From Caballeronia fortuita (GTDB lineage: Bacteria > Pseudomonadota > Gammaproteobacteria > Burkholderiales > Burkholderiaceae), in contig NZ_FCNX02000029.1 in assembly GCF_001544835.2 (NCBI RefSeq), positions 1 through 42,413 of the forward strand: a DNA stretch of 42,413 nucleotides, given 5' to 3'. Of the stretch, positions 31,111 through 38,488 are shown in pieces. Made by a program: the position numbers and the translations under genes. Every line of letters begins with the position of its first letter. Positions within the stretch are counted from its first letter, which is position 1. The notes beneath the pieces are model-generated. The model saw nothing but the letters and a program-made list of their open reading frames with translations, did not search any database and was not told where the DNA came from.

Positions 31111-31359
31111 TCAGGCTTCCCGCCTTCGCCAGTGCGCTGGGTTCGTCATCCAGGCGAAACCGCCAGGCCCGTACTCATGAAGAGAATGGCCGCACGAATC
31201 GCAAACCATCGGATCGCTGGGCTGCACTGGCCTTCCGTCGATGTGTTCAGCGATTACCGGGCTTACCGGATCGCACGGCAGCGGAATGCGCTTCATGTGG
31301 ATGGCTGGCCCGCCGCACGTCCTGCAAACCAGCGTCCACGGATACGTTTCTGCACTCAC
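31111..31359 (-). CDS. Small zinc-finger-like protein
   Basis: 82 residues with CRTCGG near the start and CDSCGHSLHEYG near residue 55: two CxxC pairs, typical of a small zinc ribbon. It ends in PAHWRRREA. Overlaps the DUF1640-like gene by 4 bp. No known role. Confidence 0.75.
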   Translation of the reverse strand: MSAETYPWTLVCRTCGGPAIHMKRIPLPCDPVSPVIAEHIDGRPVQPSDPMVCDSCGHSLHEYGPGGFAWMTNPAHWRRREA

Positions 31360-31640
31360 GCGCCCACCCTCCCGAACGCCTTCACCAGCCCGACGATAAG
31401 CGCCACCTGGCCCAAACTGAACGCGAGCATGTACCAGACGATATGCGCCTTCAGGTCCGACACTGCGCGCAGCATCGATTCTTTCGCCAGGTCCACGTCC
31501 GATTTCGTGGCTAGGCGCGCGTCCTGCGATGCGATGGCGTCCTGGATGACGGCCAGCGTGGCTTCCGCCTGGTCGGGCGGTATGCCGCCGTCTGTCATGC
31601 GCTTATAGTGCGCGTGGCTATCAAATGCCGCTGTTGTCAC
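31356..31640 (-). CDS. DUF1640-like coiled-coil membrane protein
   Basis: 94 residues from a GTG at 31640 preceded by GGAGGGAAGC. YKRMTDGGIPPDQAEATLAV and LATKSDVDLAKESMLRAVSDL form a helical/coiled part; the end (YMLAFSLGQVALIVGLVKAF) is a transmembrane helix. This is the usual layout of phage DUF1640 proteins; function unknown. Confidence 0.8.
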   Translation of the reverse strand: MTTAAFDSHAHYKRMTDGGIPPDQAEATLAVIQDAIASQDARLATKSDVDLAKESMLRAVSDLKAHIVWYMLAFSLGQVALIVGLVKAFGRVGA

Positions 31641-31726
31641 GCTTCCCTCCAATCGTTTGCCGTGTTGCGGATCAGACCCACCACCGCCAGCAGCGCGATG
31701 CCAGCGCCCACACAAGCAAAAGTCAT
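31637..31726 (-). CDS. 29-residue membrane peptide
   Basis: MTFACVGAGIALLAVVGLIR followed by NTANDWREA. One hydrophobic helix. Start overlaps the stop of the preceding gene (ATGA), stop overlaps the GTG of the next, so it is part of a coupled trio of membrane proteins. Confidence 0.6.
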   Translation of the reverse strand: MTFACVGAGIALLAVVGLIRNTANDWREA

Positions 31727-31869
31727 CGCCCACCCCGCGAAGCCTTAACCTGGCGTTCAAGCTGGTTAGCGGCGCGCAGCAGGCCCACGGACATAACCAG
31801 GAACCACACGGCACCGAAGAAGACGGCCAGCATCAGAAAGAACAGCAGAAGCACGATAATTATTTCCAT
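31723..31869 (-). CDS. 48-residue membrane protein
   Basis: Begins MEIIIVLLLFFLMLAVFFGA, continues with a second hydrophobic part and a basic end (NQLERQVKASRGGR). First gene of a coupled trio of small membrane proteins, downstream of promoter-operator site 4. The start lies in a hairpin that exposes GGGG (31869-31886). Function unknown. Confidence 0.68.
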   Translation of the reverse strand: MEIIIVLLLFFLMLAVFFGAVWFLVMSVGLLRAANQLERQVKASRGGR

Positions 31870-31901
31870 CACTCACCCCGTAGTGAATTGCTACAGGCCG
31901 A

Positions 31902-31931
31902 ATTATTGACCATTTCCAAAAGCAAACACAA
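31902..31931 (-). promoter_or_regulatory. Promoter-operator of the TTGTGT family (site 4)
   Basis: Leftward: TTGTGT, 18-bp spacer, AATAAT. The operator's right arm is degenerate (ATTTCC in place of TGTTTCC read rightward). About 33 bp before 31723-31869. Confidence 0.7.
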
Positions 31932-31934
31932 GCA

Positions 31935-32144
31935 TTATTTGTCTGCTGAACGCAAACCAAGCTCCTGCGCCACAGATGGCGTGGTGTACGCGCCGTCAGC
32001 AAGCCTCACAAATTCACCCTTTTCCACCAGGCGTTCGCAAACGCTAATCTGGTGGCTGCCCTTCGGAGTGATCGCGCCGCTTGGCGCTGTGTTCGCCCTG
32101 GTAACGTAAAGGCGCTCGATTTCGGAAAGCCCGAGTAATGGCAT
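31935..32144 (-). CDS. Small hypothetical protein (wHTH-like)
   Basis: 69 residues from MPLLGLSEIERLYVTR at 32144, with GGAGGGG as Shine-Dalgarno; two earlier in-frame starts would lie in the upstream terminator. ISVCERLVEKGEFVRLADGAYTTPSVAQELG reads like a winged-helix recognition part. Function unknown. Confidence 0.7.
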   Translation of the reverse strand: MPLLGLSEIERLYVTRANTAPSGAITPKGSHQISVCERLVEKGEFVRLADGAYTTPSVAQELGLRSADK

Positions 32145-32162
32145 GTGAACCCCTCCGCGCAT

Positions 32163-32188
32163 AAAAAAAGCCACCCTGCGGTGGCTTT
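32163..32188 (-). terminator. Leftward terminator after the 32212-32415 gene
   Basis: Stem AAAGCCACC / GGTGGCTTT with a 4-base loop followed by a T run on the leftward strand. Confidence 0.88.
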
Positions 32189-32211
32189 CCAATCCCCGTA
32201 AATCCTTCGCG

Positions 32212-32415
32212 TCAGTGCGCCACTTCTTCCTGAGCGGCTTCCAAGACGCGGCGCATCCGTCCGATGATAGTCGGAAAGTCCTTTCTATCGCTGTTTGCCA
32301 CCAGCGACAGCATCCGCTGCATTCCGCGCAGTTCCGCTTCGCGCACGTCTTCGACAGGCGCCCCGAAACCAGTAAGCGCAGGTGGTTGCGTTTTTGTAAC
32401 GTTTACCGATTTCAT
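32212..32415 (-). CDS. Small hypothetical protein
   Basis: 67 residues from MKSVNVTKTQPPALTGFG at 32415, preceded by AGGGG. Helical C-terminus (LRGMQRMLSLVANS, TIIGRMRRVLEAAQEEVAH). Stands alone between its own promoter and terminator. No family recognised. Confidence 0.72.
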   Translation of the reverse strand: MKSVNVTKTQPPALTGFGAPVEDVREAELRGMQRMLSLVANSDRKDFPTIIGRMRRVLEAAQEEVAH

Positions 32416-32426
32416 GGCTACCCCTG

Positions 32427-32457
32427 ATATAATTTTCTTAAACCCACACGTTGACAA
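32427..32457 (-). promoter_or_regulatory. Probable promoter of the 32212-32415 gene
   Basis: Leftward TTGTCA (-35) and AATTAT/TTATAT (-10), 17-19 bp apart. The spacer contains ACGTGTGGGTTT, which matches 12 consecutive bases of the late element, in the opposite orientation. Confidence 0.5.
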
Positions 32458-32498
32458 AAGCCAAAACGCTGGCTCTTGTCTGCGAGTATAAGCGAAAA

Positions 32499-34841
32499 TC
32501 AAATCGGGCGGTCGTCGTTATCGTTGTAATTTTGTGTCGATTTGTGACTGGTCGGTGGCACTTCAAACACAAGGCGCCCGCCGTACTTGTAGGGGTCTTT
32601 CCCCGTGTACTTGCGCAGCGATGCCGCCGCCGCCTTCGTTTCCTTCTGCGTGGGTTTCGTATAACCAATCATCACCGCCACTTCCGTGGCCGTGTGGCGA
32701 TACTGGCCAGGCGCCGCCCAATCGAAATGGCCGCCGATCAGTTCATCAATCGGGTTCTGTTCCGTAAAGGCCAGATTGTGTTCCGCCAGCGCCGCGTTTT
32801 CCTCGCGCGTCAGCGAGTGCTGTTCGCCCGCCAGGTAAAGCTGCTTCGCCTGCGCCCAGGCTTGCTGCATATCGACGCCGTGGAACGCCTGGAAGCCATC
32901 GCCGCATTCAATCGTCCAGTATCGGCGGTTTCCCTGTTCGTCGCGCAGATACGCCTTGTCATTCACGCTCGCCGCGAACGCTGTGCGCCGTGGGAACTTG
33001 CTGGCGGCCTTGGCATACGGAAGGCGCATTTCGTCCACCTTGCGCGTGATGAAGTTCCGCAGCGTGCCGATATCCGATTTCGAGAAAGTGGCTTCCAGTT
33101 CGCCAAGTTCCACCAGCCAGTAAGAAACGGCCTGTTTGATGGTGTCCTGTTTGTCCGTGTTGATTTCCGCGCCTTCCTTAATCAGCGCGCGGTTATCGTT
33201 AGCAAGGCTCATAATCCACGTGGTCTTGCCCAGCCCTTGCGCGCCTTGCAGCACGATGGCGCCCTGCATCGCAAACCCTTCGTGTTCATACACGCAGGCC
33301 ACCGCGCCCACCATCCATTTGCGCAGCAGCGACAGCGCCAGTTCAGGATGGCGCGCGTCCGTGCTCGCGGCCAGCGCCGTGATGCGGTCCACGCCATCCC
33401 AGGGCTTCGAATCGATCCATTCGGCTGCCGGGTTGTATGAGTTATCGTCAGCCAGGGCGATGATATAGCCGCGCACGTTCGCGCGTGACATGCTGTTACG
33501 GGCGCACAGGCTTTCGATAGTAGAAAAGCAGTTTTCCGTGTGGTTGTCTTGACTGAACCGCTTGCCAGGAATCGATATTTCGATATCCTTCGCAATCACG
33601 TTGTATCGTGCCTGAATGCCGTATTCACTCAGCATATAGGCCATGTTCTCGATGGTATCCTGCGGCCCCTTCTCGCCACGGTCAGGGAAGCCGAACGGAT
33701 TAACCGCCACGTTCAGCGGAACGGCATCACTTTCCTGGCTGCCATCCTCCTGGCCTTCGTCCTGCGCAGGCGCTTCGCCCATCGCGAAGGCGCGCGGGTC
33801 TTGCGAGCGCTGCGCAAGCATTTCCAGCACTTCATTCCGCGTGATGCCTTCGGCCTGGCCATCCGCCAAATCCCAGCCATCCTGTTTTTCGCCCAGGCGG
33901 TAATTCACCACGCGAATGCCCGCATCGTCTACCAGGCCGCGCAGGCGTGCGGAAATGGCGAGCATGGCGGCGGCGCCAGGCTGCTTGTGGATCGGCAGCA
34001 GCGGGCCTTCGCCTTCGGCGGTTTTCTCGCGCTGCGAATCGAAGTCAGGCCACAGGAACACGCGGCGGCGGCCCTTCAGCGCGTCCAGCTTCACTTTATC
34101 GGCGGCAGCCGTGCCGCCCATCCAGGACAGCACCAGGCACGAATCGCCCATGATTTCTTGGGCGGCATCGGCGGCCTTTTCGCCTTCCACAATCAGAATG
34201 TCGTGATCTGGAAAATCGTTCAGCTTTTGCAGGCCATAAAGCGGACGCGGCTTCGAACCAGAAAAGCCGACATTGGCCCAGCGATGTTTCTTCTGCTTCG
34301 GATCGAACGCCCAGGACCAGGGAACAATCTGCTTGCGCGGCTGCACGTCATAGCGCGCGATATGGCACAGCAGCTTCCCTTCCTTCGTGAAGTATTGCCA
34401 CACGCGGGACGCTTCGCCAAATTTCCAGTGCTTGAAGTTCTCAAGCGGTGGTGCATCGTCAGGAACGGGGAAAACGGGCTGCGGTTTGTTCTCGTCAATC
34501 GGCAGCACGTTTTTGCTTTGCGCCTGTTCGGCGGGCTGCTGTCCAGTGCCTTGCTGGTAGTCCGTTATGGCGTGCTGCTGGATCAGCGCGCGGGCTGCTT
34601 CGACTTGCGTTAGTCCCTTGATGTATGCGTAAAGGCCCACCAGGTCGCCGCCGCTTTCCTTAGTCACGAAATCGCACCACTGGCCCGTGGTGAGTTTCAC
34701 GCTAAATGAACCCGCGTTCTTGTCGTTGCGCGTTGGGTTCGTCGTTACCCACTCAGCGCCACGCCTGGTTCCGTTTGGCAGCCAGTCCGGAACAACAAGC
34801 TCCGCACTCAGCGCCGCATTAACTTTTCGGAAATCAATCAT
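32499..34841 (-). CDS. Primase-helicase (Toprim + VirE-type ATPase)
   Basis: 780 residues. Residues 1-90 form a CHC2/primase-like N-terminal part (FSVKLTTGQWCDFVTKESGGD); a Toprim domain with VEGEKAAD (218-225) and WPDFDS follows; the helicase (VirE-like, SF3 type) has Walker A GAQGLGKT (533-540) and VELGELEATF as Walker B. The C-terminus (TATEVAVMIGYTKPTQKETK...KYGGRLVF) is a winged helix shared with 27015-27614. It primes and unwinds DNA at the fork. Overlaps the start-side HTH gene by 4 bp. Confidence 0.92.
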   Translation of the reverse strand: MIDFRKVNAALSAELVVPDWLPNGTRRGAEWVTTNPTRNDKNAGSFSVKLTTGQWCDFVTKESGGDLVGLYAYIKGLTQVEAARALIQQHAITDYQQGTGQQPAEQAQSKNVLPIDENKPQPVFPVPDDAPPLENFKHWKFGEASRVWQYFTKEGKLLCHIARYDVQPRKQIVPWSWAFDPKQKKHRWANVGFSGSKPRPLYGLQKLNDFPDHDILIVEGEKAADAAQEIMGDSCLVLSWMGGTAAADKVKLDALKGRRRVFLWPDFDSQREKTAEGEGPLLPIHKQPGAAAMLAISARLRGLVDDAGIRVVNYRLGEKQDGWDLADGQAEGITRNEVLEMLAQRSQDPRAFAMGEAPAQDEGQEDGSQESDAVPLNVAVNPFGFPDRGEKGPQDTIENMAYMLSEYGIQARYNVIAKDIEISIPGKRFSQDNHTENCFSTIESLCARNSMSRANVRGYIIALADDNSYNPAAEWIDSKPWDGVDRITALAASTDARHPELALSLLRKWMVGAVACVYEHEGFAMQGAIVLQGAQGLGKTTWIMSLANDNRALIKEGAEINTDKQDTIKQAVSYWLVELGELEATFSKSDIGTLRNFITRKVDEMRLPYAKAASKFPRRTAFAASVNDKAYLRDEQGNRRYWTIECGDGFQAFHGVDMQQAWAQAKQLYLAGEQHSLTREENAALAEHNLAFTEQNPIDELIGGHFDWAAPGQYRHTATEVAVMIGYTKPTQKETKAAAASLRKYTGKDPYKYGGRLVFEVPPTSHKSTQNYNDNDDRPI

Positions 34842-35101
34842 GCGCGTTTTTTCGCTTCGTCAGCGCGTCGCTTGTCAAGTTCGGCCACCGCTACTTCCAA
34901 AGCTGTTAGCGCGTGGTCAGGGATTATTTTAGATTCGCAGCGCCACATGCGGATTGTTTGGCTGGAACGGTCCAGCATCTTGGCCACATCAGGGCTTTTA
35001 AGTCGGCGCGTCCGCATGATTTCCAGAAGCCGAACAGTGCGTTCGTGTTTTGGTGGAACTGGTCTTGCGCTATCTTTGCGGATCATTTTTATAGTGGCCA
35101 A
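34838..35101 (-). CDS. Cro/C1-type HTH regulator
   Basis: 87 residues. The HTH LKSPDVAKMLDRSSQTIRMWRCESKIIPDHAL (about 34-66) is the helix-turn-helix core, in a very basic protein. An operator dyad identical in type to those of the TTGTGT family stands 35 bp upstream of its start, so it may be autoregulated and is the best candidate for binding all six sites. It is co-transcribed with the primase-helicase (4-bp overlap). Confidence 0.75.
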   Translation of the reverse strand: MATIKMIRKDSARPVPPKHERTVRLLEIMRTRRLKSPDVAKMLDRSSQTIRMWRCESKIIPDHALTALEVAVAELDKRRADEAKKRA

Positions 35102-35135
35102 ATAGGAAAAACACTAGCCGCAATTCTAACAGCTA

Positions 35136-35155
35136 GTGTTTGCAAAAGGAAACAG
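35136..35155. promoter_or_regulatory. Operator dyad (site 5) upstream of the HTH gene
   Basis: TGTTTGCAAAAGGAAACA (35137-35154), the exact reverse complement form of site 2, between the HTH gene and the zinc-ribbon gene. No good -10 box on either strand, so this is an operator copy. Confidence 0.75.
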
Positions 35156-35158
35156 TTT

Positions 35159-35467
35159 TTACCTGTTTAGTCTGACGGCTGCGCCAGGTGGCATTGTAAG
35201 TGCGAACGAAAACGCGGGGAAAGTGGTTTTCTGTTTGGTCGGAACAGTCGCACTTTTGTCTGGTTCTGGCGCGCTCGCTGGCGGCGGCGGATCGCGTTTG
35301 ACGGCGCAGACGTAATGGGCTTTCCCTTCCGCCTTCTCAGAAACCACAATTTCAGTGGTGGCAAATCGATGGCCGCAGGCGCTGTTCATGCACTGGCGGC
35401 GGCGCCGCTGGCCATAGTCTCGACTGTCCAGCACTCGCGTTTTAATCCCACATTTCGGACAAAGCAT
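35159..35467 (-). CDS. Zinc-ribbon protein, Ogr/NrdR-like
   Basis: 102 residues. MLCPKCGIKTRVLDSRDYGQ followed by RRRRQCMNSACGHRFATTE is a four-Cys ribbon lying between NrdR and P2 Ogr/Delta in appearance; the tail is Pro/Ala-rich and unlike either. Ogr-type proteins activate P2 late promoters at TGT-N12-ACA sites. Since the tail genes here are P2-like, an activator role is plausible but unproven. Confidence 0.65.
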   Translation of the reverse strand: MLCPKCGIKTRVLDSRDYGQRRRRQCMNSACGHRFATTEIVVSEKAEGKAHYVCAVKRDPPPPASAPEPDKSATVPTKQKTTFPAFSFALTMPPGAAVRLNR

Positions 35468-35471
35468 TTTT

Positions 35472-35798
35472 TCACTCGCTTACGGGTATCTTGCTGGTTA
35501 GATGGTGGCCGCCGCAGAACTCGCACTGGTAGGCACGGCGCGGCTTGCCCTGCTTCCCATATTCGGCCTGAATGCCCAGCATCACGGCCACCGCCTGTTC
35601 TCGCGTCGCATAGCGGTCTTTCTTGCAAACCATCGAACCATCGCGCATGCGCCAGCCCACGATGCGCTGGCCCCATATGACGGTCACGGCACGCGATTCG
35701 CGGATCAGCTTGCGCATCGCCTTCGGGCCAAAGCCCTTGCGGTCCTTCGCTTCGCGCTCGATGCGCTGCCTTGCCCTTGAGAATTGCGCCGCATTCAT
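35472..35798 (-). CDS. Hypothetical protein with C-terminal zinc motif
   Basis: 108 residues, basic, with IREAKDRKGFGPKAMRK-like start, an SMVCKKDRYATREQAVAVMLGI middle and CEFCGGHHL near the end, a single zinc-knuckle-like motif. A GAAAG-TGG-TTTTC copy lies 15 bp before the start. Function unknown. Confidence 0.72.
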   Translation of the reverse strand: MNAAQFSRARQRIEREAKDRKGFGPKAMRKLIRESRAVTVIWGQRIVGWRMRDGSMVCKKDRYATREQAVAVMLGIQAEYGKQGKPRRAYQCEFCGGHHLTSKIPVSE

Positions 35799-35812
35799 TA
35801 TGGCCGCCTTAT

Positions 35813-35825
35813 GAAAGTGGTTTTC
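35813..35825. repeat. Hairpin element GAAAG-TGG-TTTTC
   Basis: A degenerate copy between the 35472-35798 start and the stop of the upstream gene; a second copy with the same change is at 35219-35231. Confidence 0.6.
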
Positions 35826-36186
35826 AGTGCTGCATTAATTGGTAATACGGATTGACTGGCTTGCCATTCTTCGCGTTATGCCGTGCCCGCACCAGCAGGC
35901 GATTCCGCGCGTAATAGCGTTTGCTGTCCTTCGATTTGTCCGCCTTCGTGCGCTTCGGTTCTGGCTTATCCTCGCCAGGACCGAAGCGGAACACGGGCGC
36001 CCACTTGCCCTTGATTTCGAAATGGCGCTTCCAGCCAGCGATATGCGCGCGGCCTTCCTTATGGGCGCGCTTCAGGTGATAGTCCACCGTGTTGCGGTGC
36101 ATGCGCTGTTCATCGGCCATATCGCCCGCCGTGCTGTCGCCGCAGCGCAGCAATTCCATAAGGTAGTCGCGCGTGGATTGCATCAC
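35824..36186 (-). CDS. Winged-HTH DNA-binding protein
   Basis: 120 residues. YLMELLRCGDSTAGDMADEQRMHRNTVDYHLKRA is a winged HTH; the C-terminal part (KADKSKDSKRYYARNRLLVRARHN) is very basic. Probably binds DNA; its target is not apparent. Overlaps the dUTPase gene by 4 bp. Confidence 0.75.
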   Translation of the reverse strand: MMQSTRDYLMELLRCGDSTAGDMADEQRMHRNTVDYHLKRAHKEGRAHIAGWKRHFEIKGKWAPVFRFGPGEDKPEPKRTKADKSKDSKRYYARNRLLVRARHNAKNGKPVNPYYQLMQH

Positions 36187-36629
36187 GCCCCCGTGGAACC
36201 GAAGCCACCAGCCCCGCGTGCCGTTTCCGTCAGTTCGTCAGCCAGGACGAATTGGACGGCAGGCACGGGCAGAATCATGGCCTGGGCGATGCGGTCGCCG
36301 GTTCGAATGTAGTTCGCGCGCGGCTCGCCGTCAGCCCGCAGGCTCACCATTAGTTCTCCCCGATAGTCACTATCGATGATGCCAACACAATTCGATAGAC
36401 GGATGGCGTCTTTAAACCCATGCCCGCTTCGGCTGTACACCATCAGCGCGAAGCCTTCCGGAACTTCGAACGCCAGGCCGGTTCGAAAAATAGCGGCGTG
36501 CCTGTCTGTCGGATGCGGTTTGAATTTGTCGGCATCGACAGCGCACAAATCAAAGCACGCAGCGCCTGCGCTGGCCAGCTTCGGAACCACCGCTGCATCA
36601 TGCAGCTTTTTGATTTTCACTCGCATCAT
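36183..36629 (-). CDS. dut: dUTPase
   Basis: 148 residues from MMRVKIKKLHDAAVVPKLAS at 36629; trimeric dUTPase motifs: GAACFDLCAVD (I), YSRSGHGFKDAIRLSNCVG (II-III), IDSDYRGELMVSL, GDRIAQAMILP (IV) and the C-terminal GAGGFGSTG (V). It removes dUTP so uracil is not built into phage DNA. The start lies within the end of the upstream small gene. Confidence 0.95.
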   Translation of the reverse strand: MMRVKIKKLHDAAVVPKLASAGAACFDLCAVDADKFKPHPTDRHAAIFRTGLAFEVPEGFALMVYSRSGHGFKDAIRLSNCVGIIDSDYRGELMVSLRADGEPRANYIRTGDRIAQAMILPVPAVQFVLADELTETARGAGGFGSTGA

Positions 36630-36846
36630 TTCGTTTGCTATCCCAAATTTCCAGAACCCGTTTTTCAACGGCGCTTTTATGTTCGAACCCGTGTATATGC
36701 CCCAGGCGCCATAGTTCATGGTGGCGCCGTGGCTTCGTCGGCAGCGCCAGGACATATTCCGCATCGCGCTGCACGTTACCGCTTACCAGCCTGGTGGGCG
36801 TCGGCCCGAAGTCGGCAGCGGGTCGCTGCGCGCGATTGCGTTTCAT
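36598..36846 (-). CDS. Small hypothetical protein coupled to VRR-NUC and dUTPase
   Basis: 82 residues from MKRNRAQRPAADFGPTPTRL at 36846, whose ATG overlaps the VRR-NUC stop (ATGA); the end overlaps the dUTPase start by 32 bp. Contains VQRDAEYVLALPTKPRRHHE and HKSAVEKRVLEIWDSKRN. Not recognised; the coupling supports it as real. Confidence 0.6.
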   Translation of the reverse strand: MKRNRAQRPAADFGPTPTRLVSGNVQRDAEYVLALPTKPRRHHELWRLGHIHGFEHKSAVEKRVLEIWDSKRNDASENQKAA

Positions 36847-37220
36847 AGCCCTAACGTCCGCTTCGCATCTGCTACGCTGCGCCACACATCGGCTTTTCCG
36901 CCGTGGCGGTTGATGGCATCCAGAAAGGCCCGCTGCTGCTTCGAAACCCGCCCGTCTTTCGTCTTGCACTCGCCAGCCAGGAAGCGCAGGAACTGCTGGC
37001 CCACCATTTCGGGCGTGATGGTCACGAACTCGCCGCCGAACAGGTCGGAGAACCCAGGCGGAAGGCCCGTATCGAACGGGCGCGGGTTGCGAATCAGAAT
37101 CGAACCATCGGGCAGGCGGTGGATATCACCAGTCCAGCCGCGACCAACGTTCGCGCGGAACAGCAGGCAATGGCCTGCCAGTTCGTTGCGGATGCTGTTC
37201 TGGATGCCGTGCTCAGTCAC
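36843..37220 (-). CDS. VRR-NUC nuclease
   Basis: 125 residues, the usual stand-alone size. Catalytic core: PPGFSDLFG with the Asp, then ECKTKDGRVSKQQRAFL with E-x-K and the Gln, the PD-(D/E)XK pattern of VRR-NUC (Holliday-junction/structure-specific family). N-terminal EHGIQNSIRNELAGHCLLFRANVG. Likely processes replication or recombination intermediates. Overlaps the ParB-like stop by 4 bp. Confidence 0.9.
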   Translation of the reverse strand: MTEHGIQNSIRNELAGHCLLFRANVGRGWTGDIHRLPDGSILIRNPRPFDTGLPPGFSDLFGGEFVTITPEMVGQQFLRFLAGECKTKDGRVSKQQRAFLDAINRHGGKADVWRSVADAKRTLGL

Positions 37221-38185
37221 GCTGCGCTTTCCTCGCTAAGTTCGCCCTGGCTGGCTGCCTGGGCTTTCGCTGCGGCCTTTTCGGCCTGGCGGGCGCGCTC
37301 GTTGCGGATCAGTTCGGCGGCCTTCAACACTTCCAGCATCGTGCCCGCGTCGATTTCGATTTTGTCGCCAGCGTGCTGGGCTGGGTCTTTCTCTGCGCGG
37401 GCCAGGACGGCGCGCTGGGCCTTCGTCAGCGAACTGGAAACGAACGAAACGCACTGTTCCACTTCGTCCACGACCGTGCGCGGCAGCGCTTTGGGCTTCA
37501 GGTCGCCTTCTTTCACGCGGCCACCGCCTGCGGCCTTCACCTTGCCCGCGATTTCGGCGCCTGCTTTCTCGCCGTGCTTGCGGACAATTTCGATGGCTGC
37601 CGTGGCGCTCACCTTGCCTTCACGGACCATCTGTTGAACGTCGTGATTCGCGTTCGCCAGAATCAGCATTTGTTCCACGTGCGGACGGCTGCGGCCGATT
37701 TTTTCCGCGATTTCGGCGGGCTTCAGGCCGAAGGCAGCCAGGCGCTTATAGCCTTCCGCGCGCTCCAAATCGGTCAGCTTGCGCGACTCGTTCGAAGTCA
37801 TGATGCGCGTCAAGCGGTCCACATCGTTTCCGGTGAAGGTGATAACGTCCACCCACACTTCGCCTTCCTTGTCTTGCAGCGGCGCACCCATTTCCACGGC
37901 GCGCTTTACCGCACGCGTGCGGCGGTGGCCGTCTACGATCCACACCCCGCCTTCGTCGCGGATGCGAACTTCGATGGGCGGATACATGCCGCCGCTGGCA
38001 ATGTATGACGCCAGGCGCTCGATGCCTTCCTGGAAAGTCTCACCGTTTTCATCGATGGCGTTTTCGTCGCGCAGGTTGAAACCAGGCTGTTCGTGAATTT
38101 CGTCCAGCTTGATGCGGTATGCGTTGACGCGTGCCGCCGTGCCTTCAGCGAGCAAATCACGGTAACTTTTTTGCTTCGTTGCCAT
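37217..38185 (-). CDS. ParB/RepB/Spo0J-family protein
   Basis: 322 residues from MATKQKSYRDLLAEG at 38185, preceded by CTAGGAGAAC. N-terminal ParB domain: PIEVRIRDEGGVWIVDGHRRTRAV, with GHRR in place of the GERR CTP-binding box. Then HTH: YKRLAAFGLKPAEIAEKIGRSRPHVEQMLILAN. The C-terminus is Lys/Ala-rich. ParB proteins bind centromere-like sites and slide; no ParA is encoded here, so classical partition is not assured. Its site may be the 17-bp CACGTG-centred element. A longer N-terminal reading is Arg/Leu-rich and not used. Confidence 0.88.
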   Translation of the reverse strand: MATKQKSYRDLLAEGTAARVNAYRIKLDEIHEQPGFNLRDENAIDENGETFQEGIERLASYIASGGMYPPIEVRIRDEGGVWIVDGHRRTRAVKRAVEMGAPLQDKEGEVWVDVITFTGNDVDRLTRIMTSNESRKLTDLERAEGYKRLAAFGLKPAEIAEKIGRSRPHVEQMLILANANHDVQQMVREGKVSATAAIEIVRKHGEKAGAEIAGKVKAAGGGRVKEGDLKPKALPRTVVDEVEQCVSFVSSSLTKAQRAVLARAEKDPAQHAGDKIEIDAGTMLEVLKAAELIRNERARQAEKAAAKAQAASQGELSEESAA

Positions 38186-38202
38186 CGTTAGTTCTCCTAG
38201 TG

Positions 38203-38487
38203 TTAGGCCGCTTCGGCCCATCGGTCGCGAAAATCTGCATCGCCTGGGTATCTGCCGGAACCGTCTGGACGCTTCCAACAGTAGTAACTGCCCTGGCGAT
38301 GCCAAAAGTGGTAACCGGAACAAGTGCAGGCCATCGCGCGCGTGTTCCGTTTTTGCATCCACGCATCGATGCGGTAATTGCGTGTTCCGCAGGATTCGCA
38401 GGCGGGCTGGGTTTCATACTCCCCAGGGCGCTTGCGTAAAACCCGCCGTTTTTCGCAATGCCTGCATCGGACATGGAAGCGCGCCAT
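38203..38487 (-). CDS. Zinc-ribbon protein
   Basis: 94 residues from MARFHVRCRHCEKRRVL at 38487. CRHC, CESCG, and CTCSGYHFWHRQGSYYC supply several Cys/His. Similar proteins of unknown function occur in high-GC phages. Two bases separate it from the 38489 gene. Confidence 0.75.
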   Translation of the reverse strand: MARFHVRCRHCEKRRVLRKRPGEYETQPACESCGTRNYRIDAWMQKRNTRAMACTCSGYHFWHRQGSYYCWKRPDGSGRYPGDADFRDRWAEAA

Positions 38488-38488
38488 A

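Noticed and set aside
34838..35101. Integration module next to the repressor-like gene
   Set aside because: No tyrosine or serine recombinase, excisionase or tRNA-like attachment site was found anywhere in the genome.
37671..37687. Copy of the 17-bp element inside the parB-like gene
   Set aside because: Only 12 of 17 bases match, within normal coding sequence; not counted.
37217..38362. Longer ParB-like reading from 38362
   Set aside because: The extra part is Arg/Leu-rich, overlaps the zinc-ribbon gene in another frame, and the ATG at 38185 has a clear AGGAGAA.
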